Below, one piece after another: positions 40,934-50,139 of a stretch of 64,000 bases of DNA. Each line of letters begins with the position of its first letter. The stretch's first letter is position 1. A model generated the notes under the pieces. The model was not told where the DNA came from. It made no database searches and saw nothing but the letters and a program-made list of their open reading frames with translations. Origin of the DNA: Candidatus Kinetoplastibacterium crithidii (GTDB lineage Bacteria > Pseudomonadota > Gammaproteobacteria > Burkholderiales > Burkholderiaceae_B); NCBI GenBank assembly GCA_027557655.1, contig CP064915.1, positions 1-64,000 on the forward strand, in the 5' to 3' direction. The translations under genes and the position numbers were made by a program.

Positions 40934-41746
40934 CTAGATATATTTTCTTTTTTCAATATTACTTGATATTAGTGTCTTCAACTGTTTTCCTGGGTTATCC
41001 GATTTCATAAAATATTCTCCTATTAAGAAAGCATTAACTTTATTTTCCCTCATAAATTTTAGATCTTCTGGTGAGTTTATGCCACTTTCTGTTATTATAG
41101 TTTTGTTTTCTGGTATAAATTTAATGAGGTCTATAGTTGTTTTGATATTAGTTTCGAAATTTCTTAAATTTCTGTTATTAATGCCAATCAAAGGAGTTTT
41201 TAAATTTAAGGCTATTTCTAATTCTTTTAAATTATGTGTTTCTACTAAAACATCCATTCCTAGTTCTAGTGCTATATTCTCTAATTCAAAAAGTTCATTT
41301 TTTTCTAGTGCGGCTACTATTAGTAATATACAATCTGCTCCCATGGCTCTAGACTCTACTATTTGATACCTATTAATTATAAAGTCTTTTCTAAGTATCG
41401 GTAGTGAACAAGCTGATTTAACTTGTTTTAAGTATTCTGAAGATCCTTGAAAAAATTGTTGGTCAGTTAATACTGATATGCAGGCAGCGCCATTTTCTTC
41501 ATAACTAGTTGCAAATAATGATGGGTTAAAGTTTTTACTTAAAAGGCCTTTAGAAGGAGAAGCTTTTTTAATTTCTGCTATAATAGCTGGATCTCCATTT
41601 TGGATTTTTTTATGAATAGCTTTTTCAAAAGATCTTATATCATTATTATTAATTTTTGATAATAGTTCTTGTTCACTACAATTTTTTTTAGATGCTAATA
41701 TTTCTTCTTTTTTTACATCTATTATCTTTTTAAGAAGGTCACTCAT
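40934..41746 (-). CDS. trpC: Indole-3-glycerol phosphate synthase
   Basis: Closes the indole ring from CdRP in tryptophan synthesis. The 270-residue TIM barrel has AEIKKASPSKGLLS (Lys at the active site), ISVLTDQQFFQGS, LRKDFIINRYQI, ADCILLIVAAL, IGINNRNLRNFE and ITESGINSPEDL. It is not fused to TrpF, as usual in betaproteobacteria. It is the last gene of trpEGDC. trpF, trpB and trpA are not in the window. Confidence 0.96.
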   Translation of the reverse strand: MSDLLKKIIDVKKEEILASKKNCSEQELLSKINNNDIRSFEKAIHKKIQNGDPAIIAEIKKASPSKGLLSKNFNPSLFATSYEENGAACISVLTDQQFFQGSSEYLKQVKSACSLPILRKDFIINRYQIVESRAMGADCILLIVAALEKNELFELENIALELGMDVLVETHNLKELEIALNLKTPLIGINNRNLRNFETNIKTTIDLIKFIPENKTIITESGINSPEDLKFMRENKVNAFLIGEYFMKSDNPGKQLKTLISSNIEKRKYI

Positions 41747-41747
41747 T

Positions 41748-42785
41748 TTAAAATTTCCTCGTATAACTACAGAATTCTTCTAGTTTTTCTCTTGCTGAAT
41801 TGTTCTTTATAGCTTCAAATGCCATATGGATACCATGTTTTATGTCGGATGATTTATTGGCAGTATATATAGCCAAACCAGCATTTAAGGCAACTATATC
41901 ACGGGCAGCTCCTTCTTTATTATTTAGAGCTTCTAAGATTAATTCGCAAGATTCTATACTATTACTTACTTTAATATTCCTATTTGAAATCATTGCCATT
42001 CCAAAATCTTCTGGATGTATTTCATATTCTTGTATAGATCCATTTTTTAATTCTCCAACCATAGTAGAACTACCAAGACCAGCTTCATCCATACCTTCTT
42101 TTCCATATACAATTAAAACATGTTTCGATCCTAATTTTTGTAATACTCTTACCTGTATTCCTACTAGGTCTGGATGGAATACTCCCATTAATTGATTGCT
42201 AGCTCCAGCTGGATTGGTGAGCGGGCCAAGAATATTGAAAATAGTCTTGACTCCTAATTCTTTTCTTATACTCGCTATATTCTTCATGGCCCTTTGATGT
42301 AAAGGAGCAAACATAAACCCTATGCCTGTATTTTCTAGACATTCTATGACTTGTTGAGGATTTAATTCTATATTGGCTCCTAATTGTTCTAGAACATCTG
42401 CACTACCAGATGAAGAAGAGGCACTTCTATTCCCGTGTTTTGCAATCCTAACTCCAGCAGCAGCAGCTACGAACATTGCAGCAGTAGATATGTTAAAAGT
42501 ATTACTATTATCTCCTCCAGTGCCACACATATCTAATATGTCATCTTTATTTTCAAAAGGTACCGATAGAGAAAAACTTCTTAGAGCTTGTGCTGCCGCT
42601 GTTATTTCATCAATAGTTTCTTTTTTTACACGTAAGCCTATTAGTAACGCACTTGCAATTTGAGGAGAAATTTCTCCTTTTATCATAAGTTGCATGAGAT
42701 ATAACATCTCATCATGAAAAATTTCACGATGTTCTATGCAGCGAACTAATGCTTCATTAATTGAAATAGTCACATTTATCACCAA
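41748..42785 (-). CDS. trpD: Anthranilate phosphoribosyltransferase
   Basis: Joins anthranilate and PRPP. The 345-residue protein has the conserved [17 protein letters not shown] loop, [21 protein letters not shown] and [15 protein letters not shown] sequence ([20 protein letters not shown]), and the phosphate-binding [10 protein letters not shown]. It is separate from TrpG. The gap to trpG is 2 bases and to trpC 1 base, so the genes are tightly operonic. The first residues [13 protein letters not shown] leave some doubt on the exact start. Confidence 0.96.
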   Translation of the reverse strand: MVINVTISINEALVRCIEHREIFHDEMLYLMQLMIKGEISPQIASALLIGLRVKKETIDEITAAAQALRSFSLSVPFENKDDILDMCGTGGDNSNTFNISTAAMFVAAAAGVRIAKHGNRSASSSSGSADVLEQLGANIELNPQQVIECLENTGIGFMFAPLHQRAMKNIASIRKELGVKTIFNILGPLTNPAGASNQLMGVFHPDLVGIQVRVLQKLGSKHVLIVYGKEGMDEAGLGSSTMVGELKNGSIQEYEIHPEDFGMAMISNRNIKVSNSIESCELILEALNNKEGAARDIVALNAGLAIYTANKSSDIKHGIHMAFEAIKNNSAREKLEEFCSYTRKF

Positions 42786-42787
42786 TA

Positions 42788-43354
42788 TTAATTAATTTTA
42801 AGAAAATTTTGTAATAGCTCATACCCATATTCACTTAGAATAGATTCGGGGTGATACTGGACACCAAATACAGCTAGTTCTTTGTGGCATACTCCCATAA
42901 TATCTCCATCATCGCTTCTAGCAGTTATTTCTAGACAATCAGGAAAAGTATTTGGATCTATAGTTAAAGAGTTATATCTTATAGCAGTATATGGTGAAGG
43001 AATTTTTTGAAAAATATTTTTCCCATTATGATTAATTTGAACAGTTTTTCCATGCATTACTTTTGGCGCTCTAACAATCGTTCCTCCATATGCCTCTCCA
43101 ATTGCTTGATGTCCTAGACATACACCAAGTATAGGTATTTTTCCAGCAAATTCTAATATTGATGGAATTGATATGCCAGCTTGAGAAGGAGCACATGGGC
43201 CAGGAGAAATGCAAATTTTGCTAGGTTTCAAAGAATGTATTTCTTCTAAAGTAATTTGATCATTTCTAAAGACACAAACTTCTTCTCCTAACTCACCAAA
43301 ATATTGAACTAGGTTATGAGTAAAAGAATCGTAATTATCAATCATTAATAACAT
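42788..43354 (-). CDS. trpG: Anthranilate synthase component II (glutamine amidotransferase)
   Basis: Supplies ammonia to TrpE. Class I amidotransferase of 188 residues with nucleophile Cys79 in [17 protein letters not shown] and the His168/Glu170 pair in [15 protein letters not shown]; it begins [20 protein letters not shown]. The related PabA also fits by sequence and may be the same protein in a small genome, but the place between trpE and trpD supports TrpG. Confidence 0.95.
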   Translation of the reverse strand: MLLMIDNYDSFTHNLVQYFGELGEEVCVFRNDQITLEEIHSLKPSKICISPGPCAPSQAGISIPSILEFAGKIPILGVCLGHQAIGEAYGGTIVRAPKVMHGKTVQINHNGKNIFQKIPSPYTAIRYNSLTIDPNTFPDCLEITARSDDGDIMGVCHKELAVFGVQYHPESILSEYGYELLQNFLKIN

Positions 43355-43369
43355 ATTTTTTCCATTTAA

Positions 43370-44893
43370 TTAGAAGGGTTCATCTAATCCATTTTGGACT
43401 TGTTCAGCAGCGCGTAAAAGAGCACGTGATTTTGCTTCTGTTTCCGCCAATTCAAGTTCTGGATCAGAGTCTGCAACTATACCTGCAGCGGATTGTACAT
43501 ATAAAATTCCATTTTTTATTATTCCTGTTCTTATTGCTATAGCAAGATCCATTTCCCCACCATAGCTTAGATATCCAGCAGCTCCACCGTATATTCCTCT
43601 GCGTACAGGTTCCAATTCGTCAATTATTTCCATGGCTCTTATTTTAGGAGCCCCTGTTAATGTCCCTGCTGGGAAAGAAGCTTTTAATACATCCATACTA
43701 GTCATTCCAGGTTTTAAATATCCAGATACATTAGATACTAAATGCATAACATGAGAGTATCTTTCGACAGACATTTTATCAGTGACCTTCACAGAGCCAA
43801 TTTCTGCGATTTTACCTATATCACTTCTTGCAAGATCTATTAGCATTACATGTTCTGCTATTTCTTTAGTATCTAACTTTAGATTTTTCTCTAGTTCAAT
43901 ATCTTGTGCTGGATTTGATCCTCGTTTTCTAGTGCCTGCCAGTGGTCTAATAGTAACTTGCGACTTATTTTTTCCATTACTGTCTGAAACATTTTCTTGT
44001 CTTACTAATATTTCTGGTGATGAACCTACTACTTGAAAATCATCAAAATTCCAAAAATACATATAAGGAGATGGATTCAAAGATCTTAGGGCTCTGTATA
44101 GAGATAATGGAGCATCTCTATAAGGTTTTGCTATGACTTTTCCTAGAACTATTTGCATAATATCACCTGCAGCAATATATTCTTTTGCTTTCTTGACCAT
44201 TTCCAAGTATTTTTCTGATCCGAAGTCTCTTTCTTCGGATGTTTGCATACTACAAAGACTGTATGGTATTTCTACGTTTTTCTTAAGTTGTTGTTTTAAT
44301 TCTTGCAATCTTTTTTGAGCTTTGGAATAACTTTCTGTTTTGTTGGTATCCGCATAGACTATTAGATATATACGACCAGCAATATTGTCTACTACCGCTA
44401 ATTCGTCAACATGAAGTAGCATTATGTCTGGCGTACCTTCTTCCATTCCTGCTGGGAATGCTTTTGTAGGCATACCTAAACACGGTTCTATATGCCTAAC
44501 TGTATCGTATCCAAAATATCCTGCTAATCCTCCACAAAAACGCAACATACCAGTTTGCAATGCTACTTTGAATCTAGATTGGTATTGTTCGATAAATTTG
44601 AGAGGATCTCCTTCATATGTTTCGACTACTTTGCCATTTGTAACAACCTCTGTAGTAGTTCCTCTAGATCTAATTATTGTTTCTGCAGGTAAGGCTATAA
44701 AAGAATATCTACCAAATCTTTCTCCTCCTATAACTGATTCCATAAGACAACTCATTTTTCCTGCTTTAGGTCCAGAATGGGCTAATTTAAGATAAAGAGA
44801 TAGAGGAGTATCTAAATCTGCATATATTTCTGAAATAAGTGGTATTCTATTAAAGCCTTGGGCAACGAGTGACTTAAATTCTATTTCTGTCAT
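43370..44893 (-). CDS. trpE: Anthranilate synthase component I
   Basis: Makes anthranilate from chorismate. The 507-residue protein has the tryptophan-binding feedback motif LMES (50-53) in SCLMESVIGGERFGRYSFIA, so end-product inhibition is probably kept. It also has the chorismate-binding core IMQIVLGKVIAKPYRDAPLS, IRPLAGTRKRG, SDIGKIAEIGSVKV, GTLTGAPKIRAMEIIDELEP and YLSYGGEMDLAIAIRT. It is the first structural gene after the trp leader and attenuator at 44912-45064. Confidence 0.97.
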   Translation of the reverse strand: MTEIEFKSLVAQGFNRIPLISEIYADLDTPLSLYLKLAHSGPKAGKMSCLMESVIGGERFGRYSFIALPAETIIRSRGTTTEVVTNGKVVETYEGDPLKFIEQYQSRFKVALQTGMLRFCGGLAGYFGYDTVRHIEPCLGMPTKAFPAGMEEGTPDIMLLHVDELAVVDNIAGRIYLIVYADTNKTESYSKAQKRLQELKQQLKKNVEIPYSLCSMQTSEERDFGSEKYLEMVKKAKEYIAAGDIMQIVLGKVIAKPYRDAPLSLYRALRSLNPSPYMYFWNFDDFQVVGSSPEILVRQENVSDSNGKNKSQVTIRPLAGTRKRGSNPAQDIELEKNLKLDTKEIAEHVMLIDLARSDIGKIAEIGSVKVTDKMSVERYSHVMHLVSNVSGYLKPGMTSMDVLKASFPAGTLTGAPKIRAMEIIDELEPVRRGIYGGAAGYLSYGGEMDLAIAIRTGIIKNGILYVQSAAGIVADSDPELELAETEAKSRALLRAAEQVQNGLDEPF

Positions 44894-44911
44894 AATTTTC
44901 CTTAAAATGAA

Positions 44912-44949
44912 TAAAAAAAAACCCGGACAATTATTTAGTTCCGGGTTTT
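44912..44949 (-). terminator. trp attenuator: intrinsic terminator before trpE
   Basis: On the minus strand AACCCGGA (44940-44947) pairs with TCCGGGTT (44920-44927) around a 12-base loop, and the 3' arm runs into a U tract of about nine. The GC-rich stem stands out in this AT-rich genome. It lies 47 bases after the trpL stop and ends about 19 bases before the trpE ATG. The left arm can alternatively pair with CCGGGTT (44998-45004) inside the leader reading frame. Confidence 0.85.
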
Positions 44950-44995
44950 ATATATTTGATAGCGCAAAAATACAGTTCAATTGTCCAAACAAAGA

Positions 44996-45064
44996 CTAAC
45001 CCGGGGAGTAGTACCACCAGAGCCAATAATTAGGATAGATATTTTGTTTGTGTTTGCAATTCAT
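44996..45064 (-). CDS. trpL: trp operon leader peptide (22 aa)
   Basis: A 22-codon frame read on the minus strand. It has the segment NYWLWWYYSPG, giving three Trp codons at positions 14, 16 and 17, the mark of a Trp-sensing leader. The codons CCG GGT TAG at its end contain CCGGGTT, a copy of the terminator's 3' arm. A ribosome stalled at the Trp codons would leave that copy free to pair with AACCCGG and block the terminator; one that reaches the stop would cover it. A second inverted pair, GGACAATT (44979-44986) and AATTGTCC (44925-44932), offers another antiterminator pairing. No strong ribosome-binding site is seen. Confidence 0.8.
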   Translation of the reverse strand: MNCKHKQNIYPNYWLWWYYSPG

Positions 45065-45083
45065 AATTTTGCTATTAAAGTAT

Positions 45084-45794
45084 TCATAAATTGTAATAAT
45101 TTAAATTGTTATAACAATGTATCCAATCAGATGTTTTTGTCAAGTCTTCTATTACATCATTTGCACATAATTCTAAAATATTTTTTTTATTATGATAACC
45201 ATAAGGTACTACTAAAACTGCTGCTAAATTAGCAGCTCTAGCTGCCATGACATCATTACTAGAGTCTCCTATCATAATACATTCTTCTGGTGTAACATTA
45301 AGTTGTTTACATGCAAATAATATTTGATCTGGGGCGGGTTTACAACGTTGGCATGTATCACCACAAATTACATAAGAGAATAAATGAGATAGGTTTAGTT
45401 TTTGTAAAATTTGGAAAGTAGGTTTACTAGGCTTATTTGTTACTATAGATAGTGATAGCTGTTCTTTTCTTAGTTTATCCAAACCTTCTAAAACTCCTTG
45501 ATATAAAACAGTTCTATTCCCGTTACAATTACAGTAATATTGGGAAAATAAATCTTTTGCTTTCTTGAAGAGTTTTTCTTTATCTAGCGTATTATTTTTA
45601 CTGATTATGTAATCATATAATGATTTTTTGATTAAATTGTCAATGCCTTTCCCTATAAATCCTTTTATTATATGTTCAGGTAAACTTATTAAATCTAAAT
45701 CTTTTCTCATATGATTAATAGAATCAGTTATATCTAATAATGAATCTATCAATGTTCCATCTAGATCTAGTAAAACTGATGAGATTTTATTCAT
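45084..45794 (-). CDS. gph: Phosphoglycolate phosphatase (HAD family)
   Basis: HAD-superfamily phosphatase of 236 residues. Motif I is LLDLDGTLIDSL (Asp10, Asp12), motif II SIVTNKPSKP, motif III with the Lys and GDSSNDVMAARAA acidic pair. In this operon place (rpe-gph-trpE, conserved in Bordetella and others) it is normally annotated as phosphoglycolate phosphatase, but substrate assignment of HAD enzymes by sequence is loose. It overlaps rpe by 8 bases. The trp promoter candidate lies within its 3' end. Confidence 0.85.
   Translation of the reverse strand: MNKISSVLLDLDGTLIDSLLDITDSINHMRKDLDLISLPEHIIKGFIGKGIDNLIKKSLYDYIISKNNTLDKEKLFKKAKDLFSQYYCNCNGNRTVLYQGVLEGLDKLRKEQLSLSIVTNKPSKPTFQILQKLNLSHLFSYVICGDTCQRCKPAPDQILFACKQLNVTPEECIMIGDSSNDVMAARAANLAAVLVVPYGYHNKKNILELCANDVIEDLTKTSDWIHCYNNLNYYNL
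45116..45143 (-). promoter_or_regulatory. Candidate trp promoter inside the gph 3' end
   Basis: Minus-strand TTGACA (45138-45143, perfect -35) is 16 bases from TACATT (45116-45121, 4 of 6 matches to -10). It would start transcription about 45 bases before the trpL ATG. A perfect 14-bp palindrome ATTGTTATAACAAT (45105-45118) overlaps the -10; palindromes of this length are common in AT-rich DNA, so an operator role is speculative. Confidence 0.4.
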
Positions 45795-46503
45795 AATTTA
45801 ATTGTAAAGCATCAGATTTTTGAATTTCCATTCTCATGGCACTAATAGTTTTTTTATAGTTATCAGATTCGAATATCGCAGATCCTGATACAAAAGAATT
45901 TGCTCCTGCAGAACGAATTTTTGCTATATTATCAACATTAATTCCTCCATCAACTTGTAGCACGATGGATTTATTGCGATTTTGTAAAGACCATTCATTT
46001 ATTTTCTTGCGAATATCTTTAATTTTTTGGATAGACATTGGTAGAAACTTTTGTCCACCGAATCCAGGATTTACAGACATAACTAGTATTAAATCAATTT
46101 TATCCATTATATAATCTAAAATCTGCAAATTACACGCAGGATTAATAGCTAACCCTACTTTACAGTTACAGTCTTTAATTAGAGACAAGGTTCTGTCTAG
46201 GTGTTTTGATGTTTCTGGATGTATTGTGATAATGTCAGCACCTGATTTAGAAAATTCAGGAATAAGTAAATCAACATTTTCTACCATAAGATGTACATCA
46301 AGTGGTATTGTTGCAATTTTTTTTATTGCTTTACAAACTATTGGTCCAATTGTTAGATTTGGTACATAATGGTTGTCCATAACATCTATATGGATCCAAT
46401 CTGCCCCAGCATTTGTGACTTGTTTTATTTCTTCACCTATTGCTGAAAAATCAGCAGATAATATGCTGGGTGCTATCAAAGCAGATAGATTATTTGTATT
46501 CAT
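45787..46503 (-). CDS. rpe: Ribulose-phosphate 3-epimerase
   Basis: Interconverts ribulose-5-P and xylulose-5-P in the pentose phosphate pathway. The TIM barrel of 238 residues has IAPSILSADFSAIGEEI, DWIHIDVMDNHYVPNLTIGP (metal Asp/His), PLDVHLMVEN, VMSVNPGFGGQKFLP and LQVDGGINVDNI (second Asp). It begins the rpe-gph-trp gene string. mltA is divergent 121 bases away; apaG, which lies between them in relatives, is absent. Confidence 0.97.
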   Translation of the reverse strand: MNTNNLSALIAPSILSADFSAIGEEIKQVTNAGADWIHIDVMDNHYVPNLTIGPIVCKAIKKIATIPLDVHLMVENVDLLIPEFSKSGADIITIHPETSKHLDRTLSLIKDCNCKVGLAINPACNLQILDYIMDKIDLILVMSVNPGFGGQKFLPMSIQKIKDIRKKINEWSLQNRNKSIVLQVDGGINVDNIAKIRSAGANSFVSGSAIFESDNYKKTISAMRMEIQKSDALQLNYE

Positions 46504-46636
46504 TTAAGTCTCAAAATTATTATTTACAGTTTGCGTATAATGTTATACGGCAATTAGACAATATTTACATACTTGTCTATTATAAATTAATTAGGATTTA
46601 ATTAATGGTATATTTTTTTAGTATTTGAGTATTTAT

Positions 46637-47863
46637 ATGATATATAACAAAAATTATCGAATTCTTGTAATTGTAATATTTTTTATAATTTTTGTAAGCA
46701 ATGTGTTTGCAAAAGAAGAATTAATTTTAAGTGGTGACGGATATAATGGATCATCAGTCAGTTTTAAATCTGTATCTTGGGATCAAGTACCAAGTTGGTT
46801 TGATGATGATTTTATGACTGTTTGGGATGTTTTTTTAAAAAATTGTAGATTTATTATTAAAAACAAAGATTGTAAAGGAATACATAGAGTTGTGTCTTCT
46901 GAAGTATGGAGTCCAGTATGTAATGCAGCTTTTGATTATGAAAATTCTTCTAAAAATAAAGACAATAAATCTATTAGGGAATTCTTTCAAAAATACTTAG
47001 ATCCATGGGCTTTCACCTCTAATAATAAATTGGTTAATTGTAAAATGACCGGTTATTGTGAACCCTTTTTCAAAGGATCTCGTCATAGAACTGATAAGTA
47101 TCAATGGCCAATATTTGCTGTCCCAGATGACTTAGTAACTATTGATCTAGGACTGTTTAACTTAGATTTAAAAGGTATGATTATTAGAGGCAAATTATCA
47201 GGATCCAGGGTTATTCCTTACGATTCTAGAGAGAGTTTAGGAAATAGAAGTGAAGAATTGCCAATAATAGCTTGGTTAGATAATGCCTTTGACAGTGTTT
47301 TCCTAGGAACTCAAGGTTCTGGAAGAATTTTTCTGCAAGATGGTCCGGATAAAGGAAAACTTATCAAAGTTGGTTATGCATCTAGTAATGGATATCCATT
47401 TGTATCAATTGGTAAATGGTTGTTAGAGAATGAAGGAATTAATCCGTCATATAAGAATATAAAAAAATGGATGCTAGAAAATCCAACAAAGACAAAAGAT
47501 TTGATTAATAAGAATCCAAGAGTAGTATTTTTCCATGAGGTTAATGAGCTAGATATTGCTGTTGGTCCTATTGGATCTTACGGAATAGAACTTACTCCTA
47601 TGAGATCAATTGCAGTTGATAGTAATTTTATCCCTTTAGGGACGCCGATATTTTTTTCAACCAATAATTTATTAAATTCTAACGAATTGTTATATGGAAC
47701 AGTGTTTGCTCAAGATACAGGATCTCTTATTAAAGGTGCAGATAGGTCTGATTTTTTTTGGGGTTCAGGATTTGATGCTACTGAGAAAGCAAATACTACA
47801 GACTATTCTTATAGAATGTGGATTTTATGGCCTAAGAACAAATGGTCTTCATTTTTTAATTAG
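46637..47863 (+). CDS. mltA: Lytic murein transglycosylase A (MltA)
   Basis: Cleaves peptidoglycan glycan strands to 1,6-anhydro ends. It has the MltA barrel (TGYCEPFFKGSRHRTDKYQW, VPDDLVTIDLGLF, VGYASSNGYPFVSIGKWLL) and the C-terminal 3D domain (VDSNFIPLGTPIFFS, AQDTGSLIKGADRSDFFWGS with catalytic Asp). The open frame reaches a TTG at 46625, but the ATG at 46637 (408 residues) is the better start. The N-terminal segment ends SNVFAKEE with no lipobox Cys, so unlike E. coli MltA it is not predicted to be a lipoprotein. Confidence 0.92.
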   Translation: MIYNKNYRILVIVIFFIIFVSNVFAKEELILSGDGYNGSSVSFKSVSWDQVPSWFDDDFMTVWDVFLKNCRFIIKNKDCKGIHRVVSSEVWSPVCNAAFDYENSSKNKDNKSIREFFQKYLDPWAFTSNNKLVNCKMTGYCEPFFKGSRHRTDKYQWPIFAVPDDLVTIDLGLFNLDLKGMIIRGKLSGSRVIPYDSRESLGNRSEELPIIAWLDNAFDSVFLGTQGSGRIFLQDGPDKGKLIKVGYASSNGYPFVSIGKWLLENEGINPSYKNIKKWMLENPTKTKDLINKNPRVVFFHEVNELDIAVGPIGSYGIELTPMRSIAVDSNFIPLGTPIFFSTNNLLNSNELLYGTVFAQDTGSLIKGADRSDFFWGSGFDATEKANTTDYSYRMWILWPKNKWSSFFN

Positions 47864-47881
47864 TTTATAGTTCTTTCATTT

Positions 47882-48235
47882 TTAAGGGTAAGATATTTCT
47901 ACTCCTATAGAACAATCTTGAAAAGCCATTGGTTTCTCAATTGTAATATTTAATGTTTCTATTTCTGGAAATTCTTTGATTATTCGATCTTTGATTTTAT
48001 CTAAAAGGGTCTCTACCAATTTGATGTGTTGTTTGCTTGTTTCTTCTATTATTATATTTCTTAGATCTCTATAATCCAAAATAGATTTAATGTTATTGTC
48101 ATCTAATATATTCTTATGTTTTATACTAAATTTGGCATTTATTACTATAGTTTGCTTTTTATTAATTTCATGTTCCAATATTCCTATATTGGTTTCTATA
48201 ATTAAATTAGAGATAATAATTTTTCTATATGCCAT
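47882..48235 (-). CDS. folB: Dihydroneopterin aldolase
   Basis: Folate-synthesis enzyme making 6-hydroxymethyl-dihydropterin. The 117-residue protein has the FolB core: IIISNLIIETNIGILEHEIN (with the substrate Glu), the central ILDYRDLRNIIIEE and LVETLLDKIKDRII, and a C-terminal VTIEKP-type strand (LNITIEKPMAFQDCSIGV). It overlaps the M61 peptidase gene by 11 bases. Other FolB-like proteins (epimerases) cannot be excluded. Confidence 0.88.
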   Translation of the reverse strand: MAYRKIIISNLIIETNIGILEHEINKKQTIVINAKFSIKHKNILDDNNIKSILDYRDLRNIIIEETSKQHIKLVETLLDKIKDRIIKEFPEIETLNITIEKPMAFQDCSIGVEISYP

Positions 48236-50033
48236 TTATTGGTTTTCCTGTATTTTTTATCCTATAGAGTTTATCTGTAGTTGATAACCTGACTGTTACA
48301 GATGTTAATTCATTAAGATGAAATAAATGAACTAATATTTCATCTCCAATTTTATGTAATTTTACTATATCTATAAGGTCTTGAGTAGAATCTAATCTTA
48401 GGTTGTTGATTGCTATCAAGATATCACCAGAAGATATTCCAGCACTATATGCTGCTCCATTATCTATAACATTCTTTACTATAACCTTACCATCTTTATC
48501 AAATGTATTCATTTGTAGAGTGGGTTGTAATTTATTTATACATTCTAATTTCAATCCATAGTAATCTAACCATTGAGCGATTGGTATATCATCTATATCT
48601 TTTACATATTTATTAATTATATAACTAATATCTATTCCAGTAGCTTCTTTGGTATCTTTCACAAAATCGTCGTTAGATAGTCCTTTTTGTATTGTAATAT
48701 AAAAATATTTTCCATATTTTTGCCATAAAAATCTCATAAGATCATCTAAGGAATATTTGTTTTCTGATTGTTTCCGAATTTCAGTATCTATTCCAAATGC
48801 GATCAAGGATCCTTTTTCATAATAGTTTACAGTTGAGTTTATAGAGTTTTCATTTTGTTTATAAAATTTAATCCATGCATCAAAAGAACTTTCTTCTAGG
48901 GTTTGTTTATATTTGCCGGGATAATTTATCGTTTTATTAATTCTTTCTGATAATATATTTAAATAATAATTTTGATTGATTAGTTTGCATCTCAATAGAA
49001 ATATATACTCGTAATAAGAAGTAAAACCTTCAAATATCCACAATAGATTTGTTAGTGTTGGTTTTCTTAGATCATATTTTATGAAAGAGGCAGGTTTGAT
49101 TCTCTTAATAAGCCAGGAATGAAAATATTCATGGCTTATTAAGCTTAAGAATTCGCTATATTCTTTTGGTTGTTTTTTGATATTTTCTGTAGGTAGAAAT
49201 TTTCTTTTTGTGCTAATAACAGTTGATGATCTGTGTTCAATTCCTCCAAAATGTTTATCATTTATGTTTATGATAAAAATAAAAATATTTCCATTATCTA
49301 TGAATGGGGGTATCTTGGTGTATGGATCAAAGAAAGAAATTTGCTCATCACAAATCTTTTTTATGTCAGTAGATATTCTATTTTTATCTATCTTTGATGA
49401 AAAGCCGGAGAAGACTATTTTATGTATTGTTCCAAAGGAAAGAAATTCACAGATGGTTGGAGTTCCAATTTCTACAGGGGAGTCAATCAAAGCATCATAA
49501 GAATTTGCAATATAGGTATTATATTCATTATCATTATTTTGTTCTTTGATAGAATTAATTTCTTGTAAGCTTGTGTATATTTGCCATTTTTTTTCTTTGC
49601 ATTGGGTTGTTAATTGAATATTTATTATGCAAGGCAAGTTTTCTAAGTTATCTATGCATAAAAATACACTGGTTCCATTAAAAAAAGCTCTATTTATGTC
49701 AAGATATGCTCCTCTTACAGAATCGTCATAAGCATATACTATATACTCTATCTGGACAGGATCTTGACATTCATCTATTATCCAAGTGCTGTTATCTAAT
49801 TTAGTTATTTGAATAGATTTTTTCTGAGAATAAGCTTTAATTTGTTCTATATTGCTAGAAAAATCTCTTATAACATAACTTCCAGGTATCCACGTTGGAA
49901 TATATACGATCTGCTTATTATTTGTATTGTCTAGGTTTATTGTAACTTTGTATCTATGTCCATATAAGTCAAAAATTTCTATGTTGTATAATACAAAATT
50001 ATCTGGTAATTTTTCATTTTTAATCATTAACAT
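48225..50033 (-). CDS. M61-family metallopeptidase with PDZ domain
   Basis: Zinc aminopeptidase of the glycyl-aminopeptidase type. The N-terminal beta domain (about 15-190) is followed by GGIEHRSS (263-270) and the zinc site HEYFH (His301, Glu302, His305), with the third ligand in WIFEGFTSYYE. A C-terminal PDZ domain (about 500-585) contains NGAAYSAGISSGDILIAINN. No signal peptide is seen. The 602-residue length fits the family. Residue 3 is also Met. It is upstream of folB and divergent from atpI. Confidence 0.9.
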   Translation of the reverse strand: MLMIKNEKLPDNFVLYNIEIFDLYGHRYKVTINLDNTNNKQIVYIPTWIPGSYVIRDFSSNIEQIKAYSQKKSIQITKLDNSTWIIDECQDPVQIEYIVYAYDDSVRGAYLDINRAFFNGTSVFLCIDNLENLPCIINIQLTTQCKEKKWQIYTSLQEINSIKEQNNDNEYNTYIANSYDALIDSPVEIGTPTICEFLSFGTIHKIVFSGFSSKIDKNRISTDIKKICDEQISFFDPYTKIPPFIDNGNIFIFIININDKHFGGIEHRSSTVISTKRKFLPTENIKKQPKEYSEFLSLISHEYFHSWLIKRIKPASFIKYDLRKPTLTNLLWIFEGFTSYYEYIFLLRCKLINQNYYLNILSERINKTINYPGKYKQTLEESSFDAWIKFYKQNENSINSTVNYYEKGSLIAFGIDTEIRKQSENKYSLDDLMRFLWQKYGKYFYITIQKGLSNDDFVKDTKEATGIDISYIINKYVKDIDDIPIAQWLDYYGLKLECINKLQPTLQMNTFDKDGKVIVKNVIDNGAAYSAGISSGDILIAINNLRLDSTQDLIDIVKLHKIGDEILVHLFHLNELTSVTVRLSTTDKLYRIKNTGKPINGI

Positions 50034-50139
50034 ATTTAATTTAGTTTTCTATTTGTTATATACTTTCACAAATAATTTATTCAGAACTTATTAAGTGGAA
50101 TATTATTGTTTAAAAGATTACTATTAGGTTATTTGTGAA

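Noticed and set aside
45061..45087. 8-codon frame linking the gph stop and the trpL start by ATGA overlaps
   Set aside because: Could couple translation, but such short frames arise easily; no independent support.
44981..45232. 83-codon plus-strand frame across the trp leader and gph end
   Set aside because: It is antisense to trpL and gph, has no family resemblance, and the trpL reading explains this DNA better.
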